Positions 18,554 through 28,837 of a stretch of DNA of 64,000 nt are shown here, piece after piece. The notes below the pieces were generated by a model. The model did not search any database and had not been told where the DNA came from. It saw only the letters and a list, made by a program, of their open reading frames with translations. The position numbers were made by a program, and so were the translations under genes. Each line of letters starts with the position of its first letter. Position 1 is the stretch's first letter. The DNA is from Asticcacaulis tiandongensis (GTDB taxonomy: Bacteria > Pseudomonadota > Alphaproteobacteria > Caulobacterales > Caulobacteraceae): the NCBI RefSeq assembly GCF_006475605.1, contig NZ_ML636837.1, forward strand, positions 62,001 to 126,000, written 5' to 3'.

Positions 18554-20293
18554 TTAGGCCTTTTGGGCGCGGCGCTTGAATTGTGCGCCTTCAGAACGGG
18601 CACCTACCGGCTCGGAATGATGGGCCGAATGATGGGCTCTCGGCTTGGTGTTGGTTTTCTTACCACCCGTGAATTTACGGGCCTTGTCCGGACGTCCGCG
18701 CGCTTCGGTGCGGCCACCGTCGTTACGCGAGTCCGTGCGCGTGCCTTCGTAACGGCCTTCCGTGCGGCCTTCAGGGCGACCTTCACCCGCCGCACGGGGC
18801 TTACGCTCACCGCGGTCTTCGAAGAAGCGTTGATCGCCGCGCGCATCGGATTTGAACGGCGCTTTTTTGAAAGGCTTGTCAGCCTTTGTGGGTGCCGGAC
18901 GCTCAGCGGCCATCGGGTCGTAGCGTTCCTGACGCGGGGCGCGTTCGGCAAAAGGCTTGCCGCCGCCACGGCCTTCCCTGCGATCGTCGCGCTGCGGGCG
19001 GTCGTCACGGTTCGGGCGGTTCGGACGGTTGCGCGAACGCTTATGGACGCGCTCGGCATCAGGGTCCGTATGACGGGCTGATTTTTCAACGATGCGGTCA
19101 GGCGTCTTTGGCTTTTCTGTCTGGCCCGAAGCGGTGATAGCTTCGTCAAGAAGGTGCAGGCTCTTGTCCTTGCGACGGTCAAAAGACGGGATGGTCTGAC
19201 GCGTAATGCGCTGAATGTCCTTCAGCAGCTTACGTTCATCGTCGGCCACCAGCGTGATCGAGATACCCGAACGACCGGCACGGGCGGTACGGCCGATACG
19301 GTGGACATAGGCTTCGGGGACGAACGGCAGTTCGTAGTTGATGACGTGGCTGACTTCGTCAACGTCGATCCCGCGCGCTGCGATATCGGTCGCCACAAGC
19401 GCGCGCACACGACCGGCGCGGAAGGCCTGAAGGGCGCGTTCACGCTGGCTCTGGTTCTTATCGCCGTGGATCGAGGCGGCTTCGATGGCACCGGCCTGAA
19501 GATAGGCGGCCACACGGTCAGCGCCACGCTTGGTGCGGGTAAAGATCAGGGTGCGGCTGAAGGCATCATCCGCATAAAGCTCGCTCAGGAGGGCGCGCTT
19601 GTACTTTTGTTCAACGAACATCACCTGCTGCGTCACCTTTTCGGCGGTGGTCGCTTCGGGGGTGATTTCAACACGCTTCGGGTCGGTCAGCAACTCAGAG
19701 GCCAGACCGGCAATTTCCTTAGGCATGGTGGCCGAGAAAAACAGGTTCTGACGACGGGCGGGCAGACGCGACGCGACCTGCTTGATCGGCTTGATGAAGC
19801 CCATGTCGAGCATCTGGTCGGCTTCATCGAGCACGAAATGCTCAACCGATTTCAGATCAATCGTCTTCTGTTCAATATGGTCAATCAGACGGCCCGGTGT
19901 CGCCACCAGAATATCCAGACCACCGGCCAGAGCCTTATATTGCGGGCCGTACTTCACGCCACCGAAGATGGTCGCGATCTGAAGGCCAAGGCCCTTGGAA
20001 TAGGTCTTGAAGCTTTCGGCAATCTGGGTCGCCAGTTCGCGCGTCGGCGAAAGCACCAGCACGCGGCAGGTACGGGCGGCCGGCATCTGACGGTCGCTGA
20101 GGATATGGTGCAGGATCGGCAGGGCAAAGGCCGCTGTCTTACCGGTACCGGTCTGGGCAATACCCAGAAGGTCATGCTTTTTAAGCAAAACAGGAATAGC
20201 CTGCGCCTGAATAGGCGTAGGGGTGTGGTAACCCGATTTATCAAGGGTGGCCAACAAGGTGGCGCTCAGGCCAAGATCTTTAAACGTGCTCAC
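18554..20293 (-). CDS. DEAD-box ATP-dependent RNA helicase (RhlE type)
   Basis: The helicase unwinds short RNA duplexes and is likely involved in ribosome assembly or mRNA decay. The core (about residues 1-375) shows the Q motif and motifs I AQTGTGKT, Ia PTRELA, II DEAD, III SAT, V ATDIAARGIDV and VI HRIGRTAR. A 200-residue tail follows that is very rich in Arg, Lys, Asp and Gly (repeated DDR, ERRE, EGR-type runs). It is probably disordered and RNA-binding. Translation begins at GTG (20293) with MSTFKDLGLS, the usual RhlE-like N-terminus. It is a single gene with a long upstream region. Confidence 0.93.
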   Translation of the reverse strand: MSTFKDLGLSATLLATLDKSGYHTPTPIQAQAIPVLLKKHDLLGIAQTGTGKTAAFALPILHHILSDRQMPAARTCRVLVLSPTRELATQIAESFKTYSKGLGLQIATIFGGVKYGPQYKALAGGLDILVATPGRLIDHIEQKTIDLKSVEHFVLDEADQMLDMGFIKPIKQVASRLPARRQNLFFSATMPKEIAGLASELLTDPKRVEITPEATTAEKVTQQVMFVEQKYKRALLSELYADDAFSRTLIFTRTKRGADRVAAYLQAGAIEAASIHGDKNQSQRERALQAFRAGRVRALVATDIAARGIDVDEVSHVINYELPFVPEAYVHRIGRTARAGRSGISITLVADDERKLLKDIQRITRQTIPSFDRRKDKSLHLLDEAITASGQTEKPKTPDRIVEKSARHTDPDAERVHKRSRNRPNRPNRDDRPQRDDRREGRGGGKPFAERAPRQERYDPMAAERPAPTKADKPFKKAPFKSDARGDQRFFEDRGERKPRAAGEGRPEGRTEGRYEGTRTDSRNDGGRTEARGRPDKARKFTGGKKTNTKPRAHHSAHHSEPVGARSEGAQFKRRAQKA

Positions 20294-20806
20294 GTGCGGC
20301 TTTCAAAAAGGCGTATAAAACGCTGCAAAAGAAAGGAGGAAGCGCGCAGGCGTAAACCTACGGCGGCGACCCCCGGCCCCGAATGTTCGGGGTGGTTAAG
20401 GGGTGAGGCCAGCGCGTGGTCTTAAGCTCTCGGATGTTGGTCTAAAGATAGCCGCGCCGAAGACATGGCGGGCATCTGACAAAGTCTGGCGGAATGGCTA
20501 TAACTGAATAGCTGCCAATCCTCACGCGGCCAGACGGCAAGCAAAACTATTTTGCAACTGCGAAGACGAGCCTTCTGCGTCAGAACAGAGCAAAAGTCAA
20601 GCGCTTTCGAAATGGCGCCTTCACTCTTTTTCAGCGCTGCGCACGGTTTTCTGGCCATGCTTTAAAGCTTATTTCATTCCTTAGGCCTATAGAGGCCGCA
20701 CACAGACTGGGGCGCATATGACCTCAGACATTAAGTTAAACAGGGAAAGCTTTTGTAAACCCTGTTGCGTATATAGTTTTTTATAGAAACTCAGGAAAAC
20801 CTTCTC
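20294..20806. other. Intergenic region between helicase and PilZ genes
   Basis: This 513-bp stretch separates divergent genes and should hold both promoters. On the helicase side there is a compact hairpin, ccccgaa-tg-ttcgggg (20377-20392), which would lie in the helicase mRNA leader. The half near the PilZ gene is more AT-rich, with tatagttttttatag about 30 bp before its ATG. A 78-codon open frame at 20422-20658 has no recognisable features. I see no convincing gene. Confidence 0.5.
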
Positions 20807-21307
20807 ATGCCCGCACTCACTGAGCGGCCTGCATCAACGGTGATAAAAACCATAGCGACAGGGCATCGTGCTGCCCCTGCGCCAGATAGTGCCCCAGATA
20901 GTGCTGTTGAGATTATCCAGCCCTATGATCAGTTTATGAACCGGCGGGTCGAGCCACGTTTTGATTCTGACGCACGCGGCTGCCTTCTGTTCCTGTCACG
21001 CAGTGAGACCATCCCTTGTAAGATCGTCAACCAAAGTGCCTCAGGGGCGCAGGTTCTGTTTGACACCATCGGCGATGTGCCTGCCGAGCTTTGGCTGATC
21101 GACCTTGATTCAAATACCGCCAAACGTGGCAGCGCGGCCTGGAGCACCCCGCATAAGATGGGGTTAAAATTCAACCTCATCCAGCGGCTTAGCCTCACGG
21201 CCCCACGCCCGCCCAAGGTACCCGAAGACGTGTATCGCGCCTGGCTGAACCTTTCCGGCGCCAATATCCCAAAACCGGAGCAGGATGACGTTCTGTTTCT
21301 TGACTGA
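20807..21307 (+). CDS. PilZ-domain protein (putative c-di-GMP binding)
   Basis: The 166-residue cytoplasmic protein has a PilZ domain from about residue 45: the arginine-rich entry NRRVEPRF, the NQSASGAQV element equivalent to (D/N)xSxxG, and a C-terminal strand AAWSTPHKMGLKF. This small single-domain form is common in Caulobacteraceae and would act as a c-di-GMP effector on motility, surface attachment or polysaccharide. The N-terminus carries a short tandem repeat (PDSAPDSA, encoded by two copies of ccagatagtgc). Only one of the two expected Arg of RxxxR is in the usual spacing (RRVEPR gives R-x-x-x-R), so ligand binding is plausible. Confidence 0.8.
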   Translation: MPALTERPASTVIKTIATGHRAAPAPDSAPDSAVEIIQPYDQFMNRRVEPRFDSDARGCLLFLSRSETIPCKIVNQSASGAQVLFDTIGDVPAELWLIDLDSNTAKRGSAAWSTPHKMGLKFNLIQRLSLTAPRPPKVPEDVYRAWLNLSGANIPKPEQDDVLFLD

Positions 21308-21318
21308 TTTACAGATAC

Positions 21319-21351
21319 AAAAAACCCCGCCGGAATACGACGGGGTTTTTT
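21319..21351. terminator. Bidirectional terminator after the PilZ gene
   Basis: aaaaaccccg (21320-21329) pairs with cggggttttt (21341-21350). It lies between convergent stops of the PilZ and reductase genes. Confidence 0.85.
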
Positions 21352-21370
21352 GTTGCGTGAGGCTTAAGGC

Positions 21371-22504
<1,134 letters not shown>

Positions 22505-22514
22505 TTAGTTTTAT

Positions 22515-22560
22515 TAAACAAAAGATGGCTTATATAAATGGCTTAACTGCCATTTGTTTA
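22515..22560. promoter_or_regulatory. Candidate LysR operator between reductase and regulator
   Basis: Within the 90-bp divergent gap lies aaatggc-N6-gccattt (22536-22555), flanked by taaacaaa (22515-22522) and its complement tttgttta (22553-22560). A dyad of this size next to a LysR gene is a natural autoregulatory and target site. Confidence 0.55.
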
Positions 22561-22570
22561 GATTTATCAC

Positions 22571-23533
22571 ATGTCCCGCGACCGTTTGCCGCCCCTGTCG
22601 GCGCTTCGAGTGTTCGAAGCCGCCGCCCGCCACGAAAGCTTCAAGCACGCGGCGGAGGAACTTTTTGTCACCCCCGGCGCTGTGTCGCAGCAGATTCGCC
22701 TGCTTGAAGAGCATGTGGGGGTTGAACTGTTTGTTCGCGATGGCCGTCGCGTCGTTTTGTCCGATGCCGGCCGCGCCTCTGCGCTGATTCTCAAAGAAGC
22801 CTTTGAAAAGATGTTCGAGGCGACGCGCGTGATGAAGCAAACCCAGCAAAAGGGCCGCGTGACCGTCTCGGCGGCCCCGAGCTTTACCGCCAAGTGGCTG
22901 ATGCCGCGTCTGGGCGATTTCTCGCTGGCCAATCCCGATATTGATGTGTGGATCTCCGCCGACATGTCGCCGACCGATTTTGCGGTCTCCGACATCGATC
23001 TGGCGATCCGTTACGGCAACGGGAACTATAGCAACCTGCATGTCGAGCATCTGCTGGAAGAATCGGTCATTCCGGTCTGCTCGCCCGCCCTTTATGACGC
23101 CGCCCCGATCCGCAAGGCCGCCGATCTGGCGCACCACGTGCTTCTGCATGATATTTCCGCCGACACCGACCCGTCCTGCCCCGACTGGGCCATGTGGCTT
23201 AAGGCGCATGGCGTTGACGATGTCGATGCCGCGCGCGGCCCGCGCTTCAACCAGAGCCATATGGTCATTGAAGCCGCCGTTGCCGGTCGCGGCGTGGCGC
23301 TGGCCAAACGCACCATTGCCGAAGCCGACCTCAGGGCCGGACGCCTTAAGGTGCTGTTCAACGAAAAAGATGCGCCGGTAAGCTTTGGCTACTATCTGGT
23401 CTGGCCGCAGACCCGCGACCCGTCTCTGGCACAGACCCGTTTCATGGACTGGTTGCGCCAGCAGGCAAGCGGTGACACACCCGCCAGTGCGCGCACGCAG
23501 GACCGTCCGGTCTTTGCCGCGCAAAACATCTGA
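22571..23533 (+). CDS. LysR-family transcriptional regulator (GcvA-like)
   Basis: The 320-residue regulator has an N-terminal winged helix-turn-helix (LPPLSALRVFEAAARHESF, then HAAEELFVTPGAVSQQI) and a type 2 periplasmic-binding-like effector domain from about residue 90. These features resemble the GcvA/AmpR branch. No Shine-Dalgarno element precedes the ATG, so it may be leaderless or weakly translated. Divergence from the ferredoxin-NADP reductase gene suggests that gene as its target, analogous to FinR and fpr in pseudomonads. The last 25 residues are a variable tail. Confidence 0.88.
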   Translation: MSRDRLPPLSALRVFEAAARHESFKHAAEELFVTPGAVSQQIRLLEEHVGVELFVRDGRRVVLSDAGRASALILKEAFEKMFEATRVMKQTQQKGRVTVSAAPSFTAKWLMPRLGDFSLANPDIDVWISADMSPTDFAVSDIDLAIRYGNGNYSNLHVEHLLEESVIPVCSPALYDAAPIRKAADLAHHVLLHDISADTDPSCPDWAMWLKAHGVDDVDAARGPRFNQSHMVIEAAVAGRGVALAKRTIAEADLRAGRLKVLFNEKDAPVSFGYYLVWPQTRDPSLAQTRFMDWLRQQASGDTPASARTQDRPVFAAQNI

Positions 23534-23565
23534 CGGGGTATCAAGGCTCTGCATATTTACCTGTT

Positions 23566-24573
23566 TCAGCCTTCTGACCAGGGCGGAACGGGCAGGCCTT
23601 TTTCACGCAGGAATTCGGCGTTGAAAATCTTTGAGGCGTAACGGTTGCCATAGTCCGCCAGAATGGTGACGATAGTCTTGCCCGGCCCGAGGTCTTTGGC
23701 CAGCTTTATGGCACCGGCCACGTTCAGCGCCGATGAGCCGCCGACCACCAGACCTTCGTGGCGATCAAGGTCATAGAGCACCGGCAGCCATTCCTCATCA
23801 CCTACGCGATAGCTGTAGTCCGGCGTAAAACCCTCAAGATTGGCCGTGATGCGGCCCTGACCGATACCTTCGGTAATTGAGCTACCTTCGGATTTCAGTT
23901 CACCAGTGGTGTAATAGCTATAGAGCGCCGCCCCGTAAGGGTCCGCCAGAGCGATCTTGATATCCGGATTAAAGCCCTTAAGACCCGCCGCGATACCAGC
24001 CAGAGTCCCGCCGGAACCGACCGCCGCAACAAAACCATCGACCTTGCCGCCGGTCTGTTCCCAGATTTCAGGGGCCGTGGCATCGATATGGGCCTGACGG
24101 TTGGCGACGTTATCAAACTGATTGGCCCAAATGGCCCCGCCGGCTTCGGTTTTCGCCAGTTCTTCAGCCAGACGGCCTGAATAGCGCACATAGTTGTCAG
24201 GGTTGGAATAGGGCACGGCATCAACCTCAATCAGTTGCGCCCCCAGAAGACGTATCGCGTCCTTCTTTTCCTGAGACTGGGTGCGCGGAATAACGATGAC
24301 CGCCTTATAGCCCAGCGCATTGGCGACCAGCGCCAGACCGATGCCGGTATTACCCGCCGTCCCTTCGACAATGGTGCCACCGGGACGCAGCAGACCTTTG
24401 GCTTCGGCGTCACGGATGATCCACAGGGCGGCGCGGTCCTTGATAGACTGACCGGGATTTAGGAATTCGGCCTTGGCATAGATCTCACAGCCCGTTTGCT
24501 CGGACGGCCCCTTGAGCCGGATCAGCGGTGTATTCCCGATAAGATCAAGTACGGACTGAACGGTTTTCGCCAC
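23566..24573 (-). CDS. cysK: Cysteine synthase A (O-acetylserine sulfhydrylase)
   Basis: The 335-residue PLP enzyme makes cysteine from O-acetylserine and sulfide. It shows VLDLIGNTPLIRL, the PLP lysine in GQSIKDRAAL, EGTAGNTGIGLALV as substrate loop, and GSGGTLAGIAAGLK as phosphate loop. The start is GTG at 24573, seven bases after aggag. Longer in-frame openings reach 24690 but add unconserved sequence. EGTAGNTG rather than the enteric PTSGNTG means a close relative such as a cystathionine beta-synthase-like or phosphoserine-using enzyme is not fully excluded. Confidence 0.85.
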   Translation of the reverse strand: MAKTVQSVLDLIGNTPLIRLKGPSEQTGCEIYAKAEFLNPGQSIKDRAALWIIRDAEAKGLLRPGGTIVEGTAGNTGIGLALVANALGYKAVIVIPRTQSQEKKDAIRLLGAQLIEVDAVPYSNPDNYVRYSGRLAEELAKTEAGGAIWANQFDNVANRQAHIDATAPEIWEQTGGKVDGFVAAVGSGGTLAGIAAGLKGFNPDIKIALADPYGAALYSYYTTGELKSEGSSITEGIGQGRITANLEGFTPDYSYRVGDEEWLPVLYDLDRHEGLVVGGSSALNVAGAIKLAKDLGPGKTIVTILADYGNRYASKIFNAEFLREKGLPVPPWSEG

Positions 24574-24754
24574 GCGAAGTCTCCTGTTGGAACGCCTAAT
24601 TCTGACACATAGCTGTTGCGCTGTGTGCGCCCTATTGGATTTGCCTGACAATCCCAAACGATAGATTCTAATCGCGGGGTTTAGCCACACTTAAAGCCCT
24701 GAGTTGCGCCTTATAAGGCAGGGGTTTGCGCACGGTCAACGGCGGGGGAAAATA

Positions 24755-24770
24755 TTTGAGAATCATTAGC
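24755..24770. promoter_or_regulatory. Weak Fur-box-like sequence upstream of thrB
   Basis: tttgagaatcattagc matches 12 of 16 positions of the central Fur consensus. It stands about 80 bp before thrB and 180 bp from cysK. There is no iron gene nearby, so this may be chance. Confidence 0.2.
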
Positions 24771-24851
24771 ATGACGTATAAAGCGCTTGTCGGGCCTTAC
24801 CCGCCTGCCCTATAGCAGGGGCCGGTTCACGGTTTGGGATAATCTGGTTTC

Positions 24852-25823
24852 ATGGCGGTCTTCACACCCGTATCACTTGAGGAAGCGCGCGATTTTCTGT
24901 CGGCCTATGATATAGGCACGCTGATCCACCTTGAGGGGATCGAAGAAGGCGTTTCAAATACCAATTTCAAGGTTGAAACCACCTCTGGCCTTTATGCGCT
25001 TACCCTTTTTGAAGCTGCCACCGATGAAAGCGCCCTGCCCTATTTCATGGACTATACGCTGCATCTCGATCAGAAGGGCTATCCTGCCCCCGGCCCGGCG
25101 GTGATGAAAAACGGCGCGACCATAGGTGAGCTTAATGGGCGCAAGGCCGCCCTGATCAAGTGGCTCCCCGGTCGATGGCCGCGCAACCCCGATGTGCGCC
25201 ATGCAGCCTCAGCGGGTGAATATCTGGCCAAGCTGCACAAGGTCGGGGCCGATTTCCCGCAGGTGCGCGAAAACACCATGGGCATCGCCTATTGGGACGG
25301 CCTGATTGAGCGCTGTGAACCGAGAGCCGCACAATCGGCCCGCGCCGAAGCCATACTTGAGGACTTCCGCGCCGAAGTCTCATGGCTTAAGGCTCAGTGG
25401 CCGGACGATCTGCCCAAGGGCGCGATCCATGCCGACTATTTCACCGACAATGTGCTGATGAGCGATGAGGGTCAGGTGACGGGGGTCATCGACTATTATT
25501 ATGCCTGCACCGATTCATACGCCTATGATCTGGCGGTATCGCTCAATGCCTGGGGCTTTACACCGGGCGGGCAGCCGATCCCTGAGATGATCTCGGCCTT
25601 TATTACGGCTTACAATGCCGAGCGTCCGCTGAGCGATGGCGAAATCGAAGCCCTGCCGTTGATGGCGCGGGGGTCGGCGGTGCGCTTTACCCTGACCCGC
25701 CTTTATGACCTGCTGAACCATGACCCAAGCTGGGTGGTGAAGCCCAAGGACCCCGAAGCCTTTTATCGCCGCCTCGAATATCATCGCGGGATTAAAAGCG
25801 GGCGGGAGTATTTTAGCCTTTAA
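24852..25823 (+). CDS. thrB: Homoserine kinase (APH-fold type)
   Basis: ThrB phosphorylates homoserine in threonine synthesis. This is the alphaproteobacterial aminoglycoside-phosphotransferase-like form rather than the enteric GHMP form, at the usual length of about 320 residues. Seen: GIEEGVSNTNFKVET in the N-lobe, the catalytic loop AIHADYFTDNVL, and the metal-binding GVIDYYYACTDSYAYDLA. Its 3' end overlaps the convergent hydrolase gene by 11 bp. Confidence 0.93.
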   Translation: MAVFTPVSLEEARDFLSAYDIGTLIHLEGIEEGVSNTNFKVETTSGLYALTLFEAATDESALPYFMDYTLHLDQKGYPAPGPAVMKNGATIGELNGRKAALIKWLPGRWPRNPDVRHAASAGEYLAKLHKVGADFPQVRENTMGIAYWDGLIERCEPRAAQSARAEAILEDFRAEVSWLKAQWPDDLPKGAIHADYFTDNVLMSDEGQVTGVIDYYYACTDSYAYDLAVSLNAWGFTPGGQPIPEMISAFITAYNAERPLSDGEIEALPLMARGSAVRFTLTRLYDLLNHDPSWVVKPKDPEAFYRRLEYHRGIKSGREYFSL

Positions 25824-26655
25824 GAAATCGGTCAATCGCTGCCACCACTTCGGGCTCATCGAGCATGGGCGCATGGCCCCTGTTGGCGATGGTGACCCCC
25901 TGACTGTCGGGATGTTCGGCCAGCATCCGGTCAAACGTCGCTGCTGACAACAGATCAGACAAGGCCCCGCGTATCACCAGAACCGGCGTGTGACCTATGC
26001 CTGCCCATAAGGGCCACAGGTCAGGCGCGACGGCATTGCTTTGCGGCTTGAGCCCTAAGGCGATGGCCGGATCATAGTCCGGCACGATACGCCCGTCTTT
26101 TGCCTTATAAGTGCGTTGCGCAAACGCCGCCCAGTCGTCTGGCCCGTAATCGGGAAAGGCTACGGCATTGATGGTTTCGGACGCTTTCGCCGCCGCATCC
26201 CATGTCTCAGCTGGCCCGCCCTTACCGGCATATCCGGCGATGCGCGCCAGACCTTCGGGGGCAATCTCAGGCCCGACATCGTTCAGCACCAGCCGCTCTA
26301 TGCGCTGCGGCGCCAGGCTTGCCATGATCATGCCCATCAGCCCGCCCATAGAGGTTCCGATCACCGTCACCTTTTCGATCCCCAGATGATCCAGAAGGGC
26401 GAACATATCCGCGACATAGACCCCGAGAGTATAGCGCGCAGGCTCATTATCCCACGCGGATTGTCCCCGCCCGCGCTGATCCGGTACAATGACGCGATAG
26501 TCGGGCGACAGATGCGCCGCCAGATATCCGAAATCCCGATGGTTCCGCGTCAGCCCGTGCAGGCATAAAACAGGATGGCCGTTCTCTGACCCTGAGACCT
26601 GTGCGTACAACTCAAGTACGCCATCGGCGCTTTGGTAAGTCAGCGGTTTTGACAT
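25813..26655 (-). CDS. Alpha/beta-fold hydrolase
   Basis: The 280-residue cytoplasmic serine hydrolase has an oxyanion region HGLTRNHRDF, the nucleophile elbow GTSMGG, and a C-terminal catalytic His in NRGHAPMLDEP. The acid is probably the Asp in RGALSDLLS. The substrate cannot be read from the sequence. Relatives are esterases and ring-cleavage-product hydrolases. It has a strong ggagg ribosome binding site and overlaps thrB tail to tail. Confidence 0.8.
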   Translation of the reverse strand: MSKPLTYQSADGVLELYAQVSGSENGHPVLCLHGLTRNHRDFGYLAAHLSPDYRVIVPDQRGRGQSAWDNEPARYTLGVYVADMFALLDHLGIEKVTVIGTSMGGLMGMIMASLAPQRIERLVLNDVGPEIAPEGLARIAGYAGKGGPAETWDAAAKASETINAVAFPDYGPDDWAAFAQRTYKAKDGRIVPDYDPAIALGLKPQSNAVAPDLWPLWAGIGHTPVLVIRGALSDLLSAATFDRMLAEHPDSQGVTIANRGHAPMLDEPEVVAAIDRFLKG

Positions 26656-26786
26656 GGTCTTCCTCCGGAAAAGGTAAGCTTTGACCTATATTTCCATAGC
26701 GGCTTCCGCATGGAAATCCTATTTTTTGCAACCTAACTTTCCTCAGCGGCGGGTTGTCCGCGGACTATGTTTTTCAGGAGGTACCA

Positions 26787-27041
26787 ATGGAAGGTATGGG
26801 TTGGATTGCGGCCATCATCATCGGGGCCATCGCGGGCTGGATAGCCGAGCAAATCATGAAATCGGATCAGGGCCTGTTCCTGAACATCATTCTGGGCATT
26901 ATCGGCGCGGCTGTTGCCAATGGCCTGTTCTCGATCATCGGCGTAAGCTTCGGTGGTATTGTCGGCAATCTGGTGGCAGGCGTTATCGGTGCCTGTATCC
27001 TTATCGCCCTCAGCCGCATGATCCGTGGCAAGCGGGCTTAA
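26787..27041 (+). CDS. GlsB/YeaQ/YmgE-family small membrane protein
   Basis: The 84-residue, Gly/Ala/Ile-rich protein has about three membrane segments (MGWIAAIIIGAIAGWIAEQI, then two more) and a basic end MIRGKRA. The family was first called transglycosylase-associated and is often stress-induced, but its biochemical role is unclear. The ATG at 26787 is preceded by aggaggt, which favours it over an in-frame ATG at 26754. Confidence 0.85.
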   Translation: MEGMGWIAAIIIGAIAGWIAEQIMKSDQGLFLNIILGIIGAAVANGLFSIIGVSFGGIVGNLVAGVIGACILIALSRMIRGKRA

Positions 27042-27056
27042 AAGCGCTGAATAATG

Positions 27057-27097
27057 AAAAACATCCCCCTGCGACTCACGCATGGGGATGTTTTATT
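27057..27097. terminator. Bidirectional terminator after the GlsB-type gene
   Basis: aaaacatcccc (27058-27068) pairs with ggggatgtttt (27084-27094), followed by attttt. It also faces the convergent TPR gene stop at 27100. Confidence 0.85.
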
Positions 27098-27099
27098 TT

Positions 27100-28635
27100 T
27101 CAGAAGTCAGGATAGGTTTCAACCACGCCATAGGTCTCAATCATTGTCCTGACGTCCGGTCGCGCCAGAACCCTTTTGCGCATCGCCTCCCTTTCAGCCG
27201 TCAGAACAGGCTGATGAGGCTGCGGCAGATTAATCTGGGCATAGGCCAGTGCCGCAGTCCTTGTGTCCGTGTGTTTCAGGGCCTCTATAAATGCCGCCGC
27301 CAATACGGCTTCGTCTCCGGCACATTCCAGCGCCCTTAAGGTCGGGCCTAATCCCTCTTTTTGATTTTTGGCTATGTGTTTTAGCGCCGCCTTCATCTGA
27401 CCCTTGCGACCAAGCTGTCCGTAGGCGCAGGCCTTGATACTTTCGCGCACCATACGGCCATAGGAACTGACGGTTTTAGGCACAGGTTTGATTTCAGCCA
27501 GCGCCAGATCAGGCTTGCCCAGCGAGTCGTACAAACTCGCCAGATTAAGGCCCATGCTGACAGACGTGCCGGTTGTCGCCTGTTCAATATCCCGCGCCAT
27601 TATCTGGGCGCCAACAGCCTCGACCTCCATGCCCTTGCTCAGGAACACATCAGACTGAAGATTATAGACCCACGGCAGATACTCGGTTTCATCGGTGTAG
27701 GCATCTTCGCCGACCTTCTCGAGAATAGTGTCTATGATCTCTCCGGCCTCAGTCACCTTTCCGGCCTCATAAAGGCTTGAGGCAAGGCGATAAACCGCCT
27801 GCATCTCATTTGGCTTCTCACCCACAAGTACCGTGTGGCGGATCAGATCGTTTTCCAGTGCCACCGCATAGTCAAAATCATCGGGACGCGCCTCGACGAA
27901 ACGCCTGTACCTGCGGTCCATTCTGGTAACCTGTATCCGCCAGGGCGATGTGAACGGCAAAAGGGTCATCGCCTTTTCATCCTCGCCCTGATCCGCATAA
28001 AGCTTAAACAACGTAAACCAGAAAGTTTCGGATTCAAACGCCGGATCCTCTGAGCGATAATCGGCTACCCTCAGCGCCTCTAGTAACCGCCTTTGCCTGA
28101 CCTTTTCGTCTTTGAAGTCGCCTGACAATTTCAACAGATTGAGAATATATTCACCGTTGATCTCATTCAGGTCGTTTGGGCGACCTTCAACATAGATGGT
28201 GAACGCGTCCACCGCCTCTTCCGGCTTTTCCAATGCCATAGATACGCGCGCCAAAAGGCGCCAATACAGGCCGTCACGTGCCTCAGGGGCTATTCGAGCG
28301 GCTTCCATAAGGGCCGCATAGGCCTTCTTGTGGTTACGCTCCGCCATCTCAATCTGGGCCAGCAGGTAATGGACGCGGTACTGATCCACGGGTTTCCAGC
28401 CGGCATAGGCATCCTCTTTGAGCACCTCAAGCAGGAACTCCCGCGCCCAGCCCGTATCCCCATAGGATACGGCCGACAGAGTCGCTCCAACGACACTATA
28501 GACCGTCAGTTCTTCTTCCGCTTCATCAGCGGCAGTCACTTCTGTGGAGACGTCAGATGCCGCAACGCCTGACGGTGCCCCCGCCACCACAGCCAGCGCC
28601 ACAACCATGGCCGCAAGCCCCTTGATCGATTCCAT
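27100..28635 (-). CDS. Secreted TPR-repeat protein of unknown function
   Basis: The 511-residue protein begins with a signal peptide (MESIKGLAAMVVALAVVAG, cleavage near GVAASD). The rest is helical, with repeat-like blocks such as YLLAQIEMAERNHKKAYAAL, which resemble tetratricopeptide repeats. I recognise no catalytic motif, so a periplasmic scaffold or protein-binding role is an inference. The ATG at 28635 is chosen over a GTG 18 bp upstream because it opens the signal peptide directly. It lies alone between convergent and divergent neighbours. Confidence 0.65.
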   Translation of the reverse strand: MESIKGLAAMVVALAVVAGAPSGVAASDVSTEVTAADEAEEELTVYSVVGATLSAVSYGDTGWAREFLLEVLKEDAYAGWKPVDQYRVHYLLAQIEMAERNHKKAYAALMEAARIAPEARDGLYWRLLARVSMALEKPEEAVDAFTIYVEGRPNDLNEINGEYILNLLKLSGDFKDEKVRQRRLLEALRVADYRSEDPAFESETFWFTLFKLYADQGEDEKAMTLLPFTSPWRIQVTRMDRRYRRFVEARPDDFDYAVALENDLIRHTVLVGEKPNEMQAVYRLASSLYEAGKVTEAGEIIDTILEKVGEDAYTDETEYLPWVYNLQSDVFLSKGMEVEAVGAQIMARDIEQATTGTSVSMGLNLASLYDSLGKPDLALAEIKPVPKTVSSYGRMVRESIKACAYGQLGRKGQMKAALKHIAKNQKEGLGPTLRALECAGDEAVLAAAFIEALKHTDTRTAALAYAQINLPQPHQPVLTAEREAMRKRVLARPDVRTMIETYGVVETYPDF

Positions 28636-28837
28636 TATGCCCGTTCCCCCCACTGCTACTTACAACCCACACTTACCACCACAAATAGCAAACGCATACC
28701 ACCCTGCCCACTTAAGAATTTCATTTTCGGGAAATGAGATCAGGCACAAACCCTGCCCCTTTACCTTCCGTGATTTGACTTGAAACCGGTTTTGCGCTTT
28801 TAGCTGCACCCAGTTTTCCCTCAGGGCCATATCCCAA

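Noticed and set aside
19154-20425. 423-codon open frame on the plus strand
   Set aside because: It is antisense to the DEAD-box helicase core and has no recognisable domain.
20422-20658. 78-codon minus-strand frame in the helicase-PilZ gap
   Set aside because: It has no ribosome binding site, mixed composition and no recognised motif.
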